Assembly: GCA_023313575.1 (NCBI GenBank)
Contig: JAJTTP010000030.1
Location: forward strand, 124,001 to 188,000
From: Eutypella sp. D-1
Lineage: Eukaryota; Ascomycota; Sordariomycetes; Xylariales; Diatrypaceae
DNA: 64,000 nt
Direction: 5' to 3'
Position numbers and translations under genes: made by a program. Below the pieces are notes generated by a model, which was not told the origin of the DNA, ran no database searches, and was given only the letters and a program-made list of their open reading frames with translations. Below, piece after piece: positions 45,600-56,914 of the stretch. Numbering within the stretch: position 1 is the stretch's first letter; every line of letters starts with the position of its first letter.

Positions 45600-47200
45600 G
45601 GCGCAACGTAGAGCAACGTCGGAGGTCGGAGGTTGGAGGTTTGGACGGAGACGGGTTTAGGGGACTCGTCATCACACTATGCATGCCTCTCCCCCACCCC
45701 TTTCTTTTTTTTTCTTCTTTCCCTTTAATTTATTAAAAAAATTAGCTGGTTGGCAGGAGTTAGGGGACGGAAAAAGAAAAGAGCCGAAACTAAAGACGAC
45801 GACGACGGGAAGACGAGAAAAGAAAAAGAAATGGGTGGCAACTCCCGCCACTGCACGTTGCGCACTACGGCCCAGGCTATTGGCTGCCCCAACGCTAAGA
45901 CGCCCGGTACCTGCATGTGTGCGCGCGGAGGAGGGTTGGAGGGCAGGGCAGACGTAAAATGATGCAGCAGAGGGCCAGTTTACATACTTAGGTAACTATA
46001 ATTAATCGCATCTTCCAGAATGTCAGTTGACATTTGAATATATGGCTCCATTCAGGCTGGCTGGAAAGAATAGACGATAACCAAGTTATGCTGTCCATAG
46101 GTACAAAGTGGACCTTGGGTGTTACATCATGCAGAAAAGGCTATAGTTACCTGCTATAGCCGAAATTACATGCTAACCAACTGGGCAGGCTCGCCAGGTC
46201 ATCATTCGAGGTACATTTATAGGAGGTATGAGCTAGGCTGTATGTACACTCTATAAGTTAGTATGTCCGAAACATGACGACGCTCCCTTGTATTTCTAAG
46301 TACCTTTTTTCTATCTTGCTGCCACACACACACACACATTTCTTACTCTGGCTCGGACGCGCTTCCTTGATGGGGTCATGTCATCCATACACCAAAAGGG
46401 TTGACAGAGGCTGAGAGGTTACCTATAGATAGGTTACCAAGACCACCTAACATCCAGATACGAGGTTTGGTAGGGTAAGCCGTCGATGGAAAGAAACAAA
46501 AAAGGTTAAGCAAGAATTTATCTTAAGTGCATACATAATAAGCCTGCAAAGAGTTATACGGGAGGCAATAATGTCGTATCGTTGGTGTCGTATATATCCA
46601 TACGCATTTGCTTTCTTCACCATCAACTTATTTGTGACGTATATAGTTGGTTGTCAATAATTAATGACGGCATTTGCAACGGGCAAAATGCTCACTCCTG
46701 TCCCCCCCCTTCACTTTAGGAAGGAGATTGACGAGGTTGCGTTCGCCATCGCTGGCGTCCAATCGCTTTACATTGCGAGTTGGGAAGCCAGCGAGACCCG
46801 TTGCGATTAGGTCTGGGTATCTCTTATCTTCTTTGCGGGTTGGGGGTGGCTGTGGCTGTTGAACCTCGGTGGTAAGCAGAGAGTTCAGTTTTGATGGAGA
46901 GGAAACGCGAGGGAGAAAAAAAAAAACCCCTGCTTTTCGCATTAATGACCGCCACGACTGGTCCCAGGGCTAGGGGGGCGGTTTATCTTCGCGGGATTGC
47001 GGGACAACCACTTGCGGGAAGAGGCCGGGAGGCAAAAAAACAGACAACTCCTAATATGTACATTACTTGTTGCTGATTTGTCAGTGAAAGATGTTACCCC
47101 TTTTTGCTTAGGTACTTTACACCTCAAGTATAGCATGTACCGTGTCTCCTTATACGTACTGTACAGCCGATAAGAACTCCCTGTCCTTTTATGCTTACCA

Positions 47201-47214
47201 GGTAGGTACCTACC
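47201..47214. repeat. Perfect palindrome GGTAGGTACCTACC
   Basis: A 14-bp perfect palindrome built on the GTAGGTACCTAC core that recurs in intergenic DNA of this window. Confidence 0.8.
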
Positions 47215-49902
47215 CAGTGGATCCTTCTGTCTCCCAGGGATCCAATGATTCTAGAAGTGTATGTAGATTCAGATAGTTGTTGAGGGCATGCAATCAGTCT
47301 TTGCCGCTCGTGATATGTTTATCTCTAAGTTAAGTATGTTGAAGATAATGGATGATATAGTGTCGACATGTTCAACTCGTGGTACACACACACAAACACA
47401 CACGCACATATTTATAGATCACGACCTGCCTAACACAATATTCGAAGGAAGCAAGTTTCTACAAGTCTAGACGGAGGTCAAGACACGAGATGTTACATGG
47501 GTTCACCACGAAGGAAAGGCTTGGCGTAAAGCGGAAGCCACGGGACTGGTCTTGTAACCCCAGCACCCTTGCTGTAAAAGTCTCCTCTTACGTGCATACA
47601 TGCCATCATGTACCTGCAACTAGTAGATACATATAACCGTCAGGTCAGTACGTACGTGGTGGAGATTCACCTGGACATGTAGACTGGTAGAGCGTAATTG
47701 TAGATGTCAAGATGCCTTCATCATTCACGGATTCCAGCAGGGAGACCAACTAATATTCTGGAGGCATAGGTTCGTTGGTCTGCCCGCGTCCCGGAATCTA
47801 CATTGATGTAGTGTAGACTACCTCAGTATGCAGGTGTATGCTCCTGATACTAGATATGAAGATGATGCTGCTCTGTTGTACTAAATATGTAGTCGCTACG
47901 TAGTTCGCCTCGTCGTACTGGCATAATTATGTATGTTATACTAGTGTATGAAAGGCATGCTAATATGATCGTCCGGTATCTTGCCCGCCGATCCACTTAC
48001 AATGTCAGGCTTGTCAGGCAAACAAGACGCGGGCATGTTCATCCTCGCCTTCAATCTCAACGTTGAGCTCGACGACTTGAAGATCTTGACGATACGTGAT
48101 GGTTACCTAGATGTAGTGAACAGCAAGAATAAAATGACTTTTTCAACAAGGGTCAGCACGCGGGCTCTAGAAGTACCGACGATATACCATTCACCACTCA
48201 AGCACTTGATGACTCTGTCACGGTAGTAGACTCCTCATGGATGCCAAATGCCAACCTACCCATTTATTATTGCACTGCCACTAACACATCTCGATCCCTC
48301 CCGACTGGACCTTCTGGGCCCTCTCGAGGACTGGCCTGTTGTATGAGCTGGCGGCGCTCGCTGGTACCCATAGGACGATCCGCATACCCACATAGAACGG
48401 TCGATTGGCGCTTCGATAGGAGACAGTTGCCCCCTAGCCTAGGATGTCCTGCCCTATCCTGCCCTGTGCACCCCTGTTATCCCTCTTCCCCCTGTTGTCC
48501 GCCGTCTCGATATGCACAGAAAATAATCCGCGCTATGCCACACGGGGGAGACTAGTAACCCCCCTGTCCTCCTTGGCCCCTTGCCCCCTTCTCCTTTTCC
48601 ATAATTCTTGATTCTCGATCAGTTCTTTTTCTCAGCCCTCTGGCCGTCACCTCCGACTTCCCTCCCCTTGTCCTTGTCATCTTTTTGCCCGCTCGTCGAG
48701 TTTCTTCCCAAGAAAACCATACACTCGTTAGTTGGTTTGTCGCCCTTCGTTTCTGTACGGTTCATCATAGCATTCTCCCCTTCGTTTCCTCTTCGTTGCT
48801 ACAATCCTCTCCCCTCATCCCGGCCGTGACTTTTGAACCGACGCTTCGCACCTCGTCAGCGTGCGTCTAGAGCAAGGCAAAGCCAAGAGAAGAGGCCTCG
48901 GACTCGGTAGAAGTGTGGTAAGCAAATTTATAAGTATCTGAAAAAAGTAAGAAAAAAAGAAGGTGTCCTCGAAAAGACGGATAGACAGAGACGGAGACGA
49001 ATCTCTCAAGGCGGTGATAATATCGCTTTATTTTCCTGAACTGAACTTCCCCCGTTAAACATTATATCGTTGGCGTTTTTTTCTTGTTCTCCGTCGTGCC
49101 TGTCAACCTGTCTTTCCACCCACTCCGCCCACCCATTCCAACCCCATCTCACCCGTTGCACTGCATAGCTTTCGAGGAATCTCTCGGAGGGCTTACGTTC
49201 GTTGTTCGACGCGCGTGATTTAAAAACTGTTGCAAAAATTCCCCGATAATTCGGGCAAAGAGTGAAAAGACAACTCATAATATTTAATACTGTCGGTTCG
49301 AACGAAGAGCGCAGAATTATCATCCCCTTTAAGTGGTTTTGGCATCTTGAACAGTCCAGGGGGTTGAATTCCCTGAATCCCTACTACTCCTACCCGCTAC
49401 CAGATACATATCCACCTACATACACCATACACACGTAAAGACCTATTCAGGTACACGTACATATAATACCTGCAGGTGGGTACTATTACTACCTAGCAAC
49501 TATCAGGTACCTCTTGTACTGCATAAGTATTATCAGGAGTGCCCGAAGTGCTTTCAGGGAGCGCTTACAAGGAACTGCCCAGGTATTCGGCTCCGCACAG
49601 GTACAAAAGTCAAATCCGAAACCAACCAGCCCTGGAGACTGGTTGCCAGACCCAGAGGTCCGTAACACATCTGCACCTTGCACCTTGCACCTTGCGCCTC
49701 GCTCGCACCTTACACTTTGTACTGTACCTTCCCATTTGCATACCCACCACCCCTTTTTCAGGCAATTAGGTCTCTATTTTTTCGAGATGTATGTAGGCTG
49801 CTAGGACAACCACAGTAGCCAGCCACCTGGGTACCTCAACTGAAAGCTAACTTGGAAATAGCGCTAAGAAGGGACTAAAAGTACGAAGTGCCACCATTCT
49901 TA

Positions 49903-49920
49903 AGTACCTACTTAGGTACT
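49903..49920. repeat. Inverted repeat AGTACCTA-CT-TAGGTACT
   Basis: Perfect 8-bp arms with a 2-bp centre, in the upstream region of FKS1. Confidence 0.8.
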
Positions 49921-50649
49921 GAAGAGTACCAAAAGTTTTTTACATAGGGGAGGGCCACCCGCCAATAGTTAACCTATCCTACCTACCATTTACCGGCTAC
50001 CGCCTGTACCTGCCTATCGTTCATTCCCGACCCATCCCTCCAAACTCAAACAAAGCTTGGAAGGAACAAATCCGACAAATCCAATCCTTACTCTACAACG
50101 CGGCCAAAAACTTTCTTCTTTTCCCCCTCTTCCTACCAATCCAACCCCCGAAAAAAAGCGTGTCATCAACACACTTTCATCATACAGACAACACACACTC
50201 TCACACATAGTCAGTGGTGTAGGTAGCCACAAACAACAATAAACTACCATCACCTTCACCATCGTTTACTACGACTAACCAATACAGTCAATTTTTCCCT
50301 TTTTACTTGACTTTCAAGTGGGAAATTGATTTTGTTTTTTATTTCTTTCATTGTTTCATTGCTTGTGGCCGGCCACGTACATTACGGTACCAATACAACG
50401 CGATACGACACGGCAATTGATCATTTCTCATTATCATCATCAACATCACCAGCAGATTGAACATAGACATTTTTTTTTACGCATTTCTCGGATTCCCACA
50501 ACCTCGAGACTTTCTCTCGCTTTCGGTGTCTTGTTAACTTTCGCCTGGAGAGGGATTGGCTCTACATCCAAGGGGAAGAAGAAAAAACCCAGTAATTTTA
50601 ATCGATTCAGACTTTACTGTACACGCTCTTTCAATGACTCTATGATCTG

Positions 50650-50920
50650 GTAAGTATAAACAATTCCTCCCCAACTGAACCTGCATGAAGTTCCCAATCC
50701 TTTCTGCATATACATACGATACGCGCTTGAACCCGAAAATCTTCATCATTTCGGTGATATCCAACCAATGAGCATTGCTTCGATGCCATTCATGTTATCA
50801 TCATCATCATCACCATCTTCTTCTTCCCTGTCGCCGTCTTTTCTACCACGTCTTTCCAATGAGAACCTGTAATGCCTAGCCTGTGTAATGCCCTAACTAA
50901 CATCCCATCTTCTTGCTTAG
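50650..50920 (+). other. Likely 5' UTR intron of FKS1
   Basis: A donor GTAAGTAT at 50650, a CTAACTAAC branch region at 50893-50901, and a pyrimidine-rich acceptor TTGCTTAG ending at 50920 define a 271-nt intron that ends 43 nt before the FKS1 start codon. The predicted leader exon ends at 50649. This is sequence-based only; the motifs are strong. Confidence 0.6.
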
Positions 50921-50963
50921 AACTCCCCAATTTTAATACTACTAGCCCGAAACGACAGCAAAA

Positions 50964-53900
50964 ATGTCGGGCTACCCAGGAGGCGGTGGCGGCGGCGGTG
51001 GCCAAGGCTATGGAAACAACGGCGGCGGCTACGGTCAGAACACCGATTCGTACTACCAAGACGATCATAATGACCAATACTACGACAACCACGGTTATGA
51101 CGCTCGCGGTCAGCATGGCAACAACGGTAACAACGGCGGCAATGGCAATGACGGCTACTACGACGAATCGTAAGTGTTTCCTTTTACCCATCTAGAGCTT
51201 ACACTTGATATAGCCCTTCCTTCATTCACTAACCGCTGTCATTGTAGCGGTTACTACAACGCCGACGCCAACAATCCCTACCAGCAAGACGGCGGCTATT
51301 ACGATGGCCATGATCAGTACCAGAACGATTACTATGATGATGGACAAGGCGGTTACTACGACCAGGGCTACCAACAAGGCCGCGGCGCCGGTCCTGAGGA
51401 CGAATCCGAAACCTTTAGCGATTTCACCATGAGATCCGATATGGCTCGCGCTGCCGAGATGGATTATTATGGCAGGGGTGATGAGCGGTACAACAGCTAC
51501 CAGGACGGCTACCGGCCACCCTCCTCGCAGATGTCGTACGGCGGCAACCGATCCTCCGGCGCTTCTACTCCCAACTACGGTCTGGATTACGGTAATGCTG
51601 CTTTTGCACAGAAATCCCGCGAGCCCTATCCAGCCTGGACCTCGGACGCTCAGATTCCCCTCTCCAAGGAAGAGGTTGAGGATATCTTCATGGATCTGGC
51701 GGCTAAGTTTGGTTTCCAGCGCGACAGCATGCGGAACATGTACGACCATTTCATGGTTTTGCTCGATTCTCGTGCCTCTCGTATGACCCCTAATCAAGCC
51801 CTCTTGTCACTGCACGCCGATTACATCGGCGGTGATAACGCCAATTATCGGAAGTGGTACTTCGCCGCTCACCTTGACCTTGACGATGCCGTCGGTTTCG
51901 CCAATATGAGTGGCAAGAAGAAGGCCCGCAAGTCGAAAAAGAAGTCGAAGAAGGGTGCTGAAGATGAAGCCGAGACTCTGGAGGATCTCGAGGGTGACGA
52001 CAGTCTCGAGGCAGCCGAGTTCAGGTGGAAGACGCGCATGAACCGCATGTCCCAGCACGATCGTGTCCGCCAGGTGGCTCTGTACCTCTTATGCTGGGGT
52101 GAGGCCAACCAAGTCCGTTTCATGCCCGAGTGTCTCTGCTTCATCTTCAAATGCGCGGATGACTACCTCAACTCTCCTGCCTGTCAGAGCCAAGTCGAAC
52201 CCGTCGAAGAGGGTACTTTCCTTAACAACGTCATTACCCCGCTCTACCAATACCTCCGTGACGAGGGATACGAGATTCTGAATGGCGTGTACGTCCGCAG
52301 GGAGCGGGACCATAATCAAATTATCGGTTACGATGACTGCAACCAGCTCTTCTGGTACCCTGAAGGAATCGAGCGCATCGTTCTGCAAGATAAGAGCAAG
52401 CTGGTCGATGTGCCACCGCAAGAGCGATACGCCAAGCTGAAGGACGTCAACTGGAAGAAGTGCTTTTTCAAGACATACAGGGAGACGCGGTCGTGGTTCC
52501 ATATGATTGTTAACTACAACCGTATCTGGATCATCCACTTGACCATGTTCTGGTTCTATACGTTGTATAACGCACCCCCGATCATCACCGAGAATTACGA
52601 GCAACAAGCCAACAACGGCCCACCCCCGGCGAAGATGTGGTCTATCGTCGGTGCCGGAGGTGGCATCGCCTCTCTGATTCAGATCATTGCCACTTGTGCC
52701 GAATGGGCCTACGTGCCTCGTCGATGGGCCGGTGCTCAGCATCTCACCAAGCGCCTGATATTCTTGATCGTTGTTTTCCTTCTCAATGTCGGCCCTACCG
52801 TGTACGTGTTCGGCATCGAAGGTGCGGCGGACACGACGCCTGGTCTGGTTGTCGGCATCGTGCAGTTCTTCTTCTCCGTTTTTACCTTCGTGTTCTTTTC
52901 CGTCATGCCACTCGGAGGTCTTTTCGGAAGTTACCTAACTAAGAACTCTCGCCGCTACGTTGCGAGCCAAACGTTTACGGCCAGCTGGCCGCGCCTCAAC
53001 GGGAACAATAGGGCCATGTCGTACTTCCTTTGGGTTATCGTCTTCGGTGCCAAGTTTGGCGAGTCTTACACGTACCTGACACGCTCCTTCCGAGACCCTA
53101 TCCGTTTCCTGTGGATCATGAAGGTCGACTCCTGCCTTGGCGATTTCTACCTCGGCCAGGAGCTTTGCAAACTGCAGCCGCTCATTACGCTTGGCCTGAT
53201 GGCGTTCACTGATCTAGTCTTCTTCTTCCTCGACACGTACCTCTGGTACGTCCTGATCAACACCGCCTTCTCCATTGCTCGCTCTTTCTACATCGGATCT
53301 TCTATTTGGACCCCGTGGCGGAACATCTTCTCTCGTCTGCCAAAGCGCATCTACTCGAAGGTTCTGGCAACGACTGATATGGAGATTAAGTACAAACCCA
53401 AGGTTCTCATCTCTCAGATTTGGAACGCTATTGTCATTTCCATGTACCGCGAGCATTTGTTAGCTATCGACCATGTGCAGAAGCTTCTGTACCACCAGGT
53501 CCCGTCAGAACAGGAAGGCAAGCGGACCCTGCGTGCTCCGACTTTCTTCGTCTCCCAGGAAGATCACTCGTTCAAGACCGAGTTCTTTCCCACGCATAGC
53601 GAGGCTGAGCGTCGTATTTCCTTCTTCGCCCAGTCGCTCTCGACGCCGATTCCTGAGCCTCTCCCAGTGGACAACATGCCCACCTTCACGGTCTTCATCC
53701 CCCACTACAGCGAGAAGATTCTTCTATCTCTTCGGGAGATCATTCGAGAGGATGAGCCTTACTCTCGTGTTACACAGCTCGAGTATCTCAAGCAACTGCA
53801 TCCTCACGAATGGGATTGCTTCGTCAAGGACACCAAGATTCTGGCGGATGAAACCTCTCAGTTCAACGGCGAAAACGAGAAGGGCGAAAAGGACACGGCA

Positions 53901-56900
53901 AAAAGCAAGATCGATGACTTGCCTTTCTACTGCATTGGTTTCAAATCTTCGGCACCCGAGTACACTCTCAGGACCCGTATTTGGGCTTCTCTGCGAGCTC
54001 AGACTCTTTACCGAACGATTTCCGGCTTCATGAACTATAGTCGCGCTATCAAGCTCTTATACCGCGTTGAGAATCCGGAAGTCGTCCAGATGTTCGGTGG
54101 CAACTCTGACAAGCTGGAACGTGAACTGGAGCGTATGGCTCGCCGGAAATTCAAGATTTGTGTTTCCATGCAAAGGTATGCCAAATTCAAGAAGGAGGAA
54201 ATGGAGAACGCCGAGTTCCTGCTCAGAGCCTACCCGGATCTCCAGATCGCCTATCTTGACGAAGAGCCACCTGTAAACGAGGGGGAGGAGCCGCGCATCT
54301 ATTCTGCTCTCGTCGACGGCCACTCAGAATTCATGGAGAACGGCATGCGTCGACCTAAGTTCCGAGTCCAGCTTTCTGGCAACCCCATTCTCGGTGACGG
54401 GAAGTCCGATAACCAGAACCACGCCATCATCTTCTACCGTGGAGAGTACATCCAGCTTATTGATGCCAACCAGGACAACTATCTTGAGGAATGCTTGAAG
54501 ATCCGCTCCGTTCTCGCTGAGTTCGAAGAGATGAAGTCGGACAATGTTTCGCCGTACACACCCGGAGTTAAGAACGAGTCCTTTGCGCCTGTTGCCATTC
54601 TCGGTGCTCGCGAGTATATTTTCTCCGAGAACGTTGGTATTCTTGGTGACGTCGCTGCCGGTAAGGAACAGACGTTCGGTACACTGTTCGCGCGAACCCT
54701 ATCCCAGATCGGCGGCAAACTCCACTACGGTCATCCTGATTTCTTGAACGGTATCTTCATGAACACTCGAGGAGGTGTCTCCAAAGCCCAGAAGGGTCTC
54801 CACCTGAACGAAGATATTTATGCTGGTATGAATGCTATGTTGCGCGGCGGACGTATTAAGCACTGCGAGTACTACCAGTGTGGTAAGGGTCGTGATTTGG
54901 GTTTCGGTTCCATTCTGAACTTCACCACCAAGATCGGAACCGGTATGGGTGAGCAGATGCTTTCTCGAGAGTACTACTACCTGGGCACTCAGTTGCCTCT
55001 AGATCGCTTCCTGTCCTTCTACTATGCCCATCCGGGATTCCACTTGCAGAACATCTTCATCATGTTGTCGGTGCACTGTTTCATGATCGTCTGCGTACAC
55101 CTTGGTGTGCTCCGGAACCAGACCATTCCCTGCGAGTACAACCCGGACGTACCTGTCACGGATGCCCTCTTCCCTACTGGTTGCGCCAACACCGATGCCC
55201 TCATGGACTGGGTCAGTCGCTGCATTGTTTCCATTCTCTTCGTCTTCTTCCTCGCCTTCGTACCCCTCGTGGTGCAGGAGTTGACCGAACGCGGCTTCCT
55301 ACGTTCCGCCACTCGATTGGCTAAGCAACTGTGCTCGTTCTCGTTCTTGTTTGAAGTATTCGTCTGTCAAATCTACGCCAACTCGGTTACCCAGGATCTC
55401 TCGTTCGGCGGTGCCCGCTACATCGGAACGGGTCGTGGTTTCGCCACTGCCCGCATTCCCTTCGGCGTTCTTTACTCGCGGTTCGCTGGTCCCTCGATCT
55501 ATTTCGGTGCCCGGTTGTTGATGATGCTGTTATTCGTCACGGTCACCATGTGGCAGCCTGCCATGGTATATTTCTGGATCTCGCTGCTTGCTCTCTGCAT
55601 TTCACCCTTCGTCTACAACCCGCACCAGTTCTCGTGGAACGACTTTTTCATCGACTACCGCGATTTCTTGCGCTGGCTGTCCCGCGGAAACTCGCGATCC
55701 CACGCTAGTTCCTGGATCGCGTTCTGCCGCCTCTCCCGTACCCGGATTACGGGGTACAAGCGAAAGGTGCTTGGTGACCCGTCAAGCAAGATGTCCGGCG
55801 ACGTCCCCCGCGCGGCCATGACTAACGTCTTCTTTGGTGAAATCATCGCCCCCCTGCTGTTGGCCGTCGTGACCATTATCCCGTACCTCTTCATCAACGC
55901 CCAAACCGGTGTGAAAGACAACGACAGTAGTGCCAAGGCGACGAACACTATCCTGCGTCTGGCCATTGTAGCCTTCGCGCCCATTGGTATCAATGCTGGA
56001 GTCCTTGCCGCGATGTTCGGCATGGCTTGCTGCATGGGTCCTCTGCTGAGCATGTGTTGCAAGAAGTTTGGTAGTGTGCTGGCCGCCATTGCCCACGCGC
56101 TCTCCGTGATCATGATGCTGGTCTTTTTCGAGGTCATGTATGTCCTTGAAGGCCTCATCTTCGCCAAGGCGCTTCTCGGGATGATTGCGGTCATTGCGAT
56201 CCAGCGGTTTGTGTTCAAGCTGATCGTGTCTCTGACTCTCACCCGTGAGATGAAGACTGACCAGGCCAACATTGCCTTCTGGACGGGCAAGTGGTACTCG
56301 ATGGGCTGGCACACCATCTCTCAGCCAGCACGTGAGTTCCTCTGTAAGATTACGGAGCTGAGCATGTTCGCGGCCGATTTTATTCTGGGGCACTTCCTGC
56401 TGTTCTTCATGCTGCCCATCATCCTGATCCCGCAGGTCGACAAGCTGCACTCGATCATGCTGTTCTGGCTTAGGCCAAGGTATGTTAAAACAATCCCGTT
56501 CTTGGTTCTCCTGTCGAAAAACGCAAGCTAATGTGGAATTCTAGTCGTCAAATCCGCCCACCCATCTACTCGTTGAAGCAATCCAAGCTCAGGAGGAGAC
56601 GCGTTATCCGTTACGCGATTCTCTACTTCACCATTCTTATTGTCTTCGTCGCCTTGCTTGCCGGCCCAACGGTTGGCGGCAAGTATATCTCTAAGGACAC
56701 CTTGAACGACCTCGACTCGAAAATGCCGATCGAAGGATTGTTCCAGCCGAACAACGGAGATTTGATGAACAACACCAAGAACAGGACAGAGACTGGCACT
56801 GGTGCTCCGGGCTACAGTGGTGTCGCCCTGAAGACTATGACTAAATCAGCGGCTGATTCGGAGGCGACGGACGACTCTTCTAGCAATGAGAAGAGGGGGT

Positions 56901-56914
56901 TCCGTTTCGTATAA
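50964..56914 (+). CDS. FKS1: 1,3-beta-D-glucan synthase catalytic subunit (GT48)
   Basis: Three exons: 50964-51169, 51248-56479 and 56545-56914; 1935 residues, the usual length. The N-terminus (1-130) is disordered and rich in Gly, Tyr, Asn and Asp. The FKS1 domain 1 follows ([20 protein letters not shown], about 330-350), then a first membrane block (about 485-770). A large cytosolic GT48 domain (about 875-1340) has [38 protein letters not shown], and [21 protein letters not shown] second membrane block runs from about 1345 to 1850. The enzyme makes cell-wall beta-1,3-glucan from UDP-glucose at the plasma membrane and is the target of echinocandins. Hot spot 1 reads YLTRSFRDP (678-686), and hot spot 2 begins [10 protein letters not shown] (from 1389). 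The short last exon carries [19 protein letters not shown] leader intron lies just upstream. Confidence 0.97.

Larger units (their letters stand above)
41830..50649. other. Gene-poor stretch upstream of FKS1
   Basis: About 8.8 kb with no gene that I can support. It holds a TGAC tandem repeat (42986-43007), a TTGTCTATC 9-mer array (45335-45374), a (GT)n microsatellite (45573-45599), a perfect 14-bp palindrome (47201-47214), a CACCTTG array (49675-49696) and an 8-bp-arm palindrome (49903-49920). A frame at 47999-48226 has coding-like codons at its start (MFILAFNLNVELDDLKI) but no family match. Pyrimidine-rich blocks at 48420-48860 and 50020-50190 may belong to the FKS1 promoter. Confidence 0.5.

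Noticed and set aside
55655..56450. Two overlapping minus-strand frames of about 220 codons inside FKS1
   Set aside because: Shadows of the FKS1 membrane region; the sense frame is conserved along its full length.
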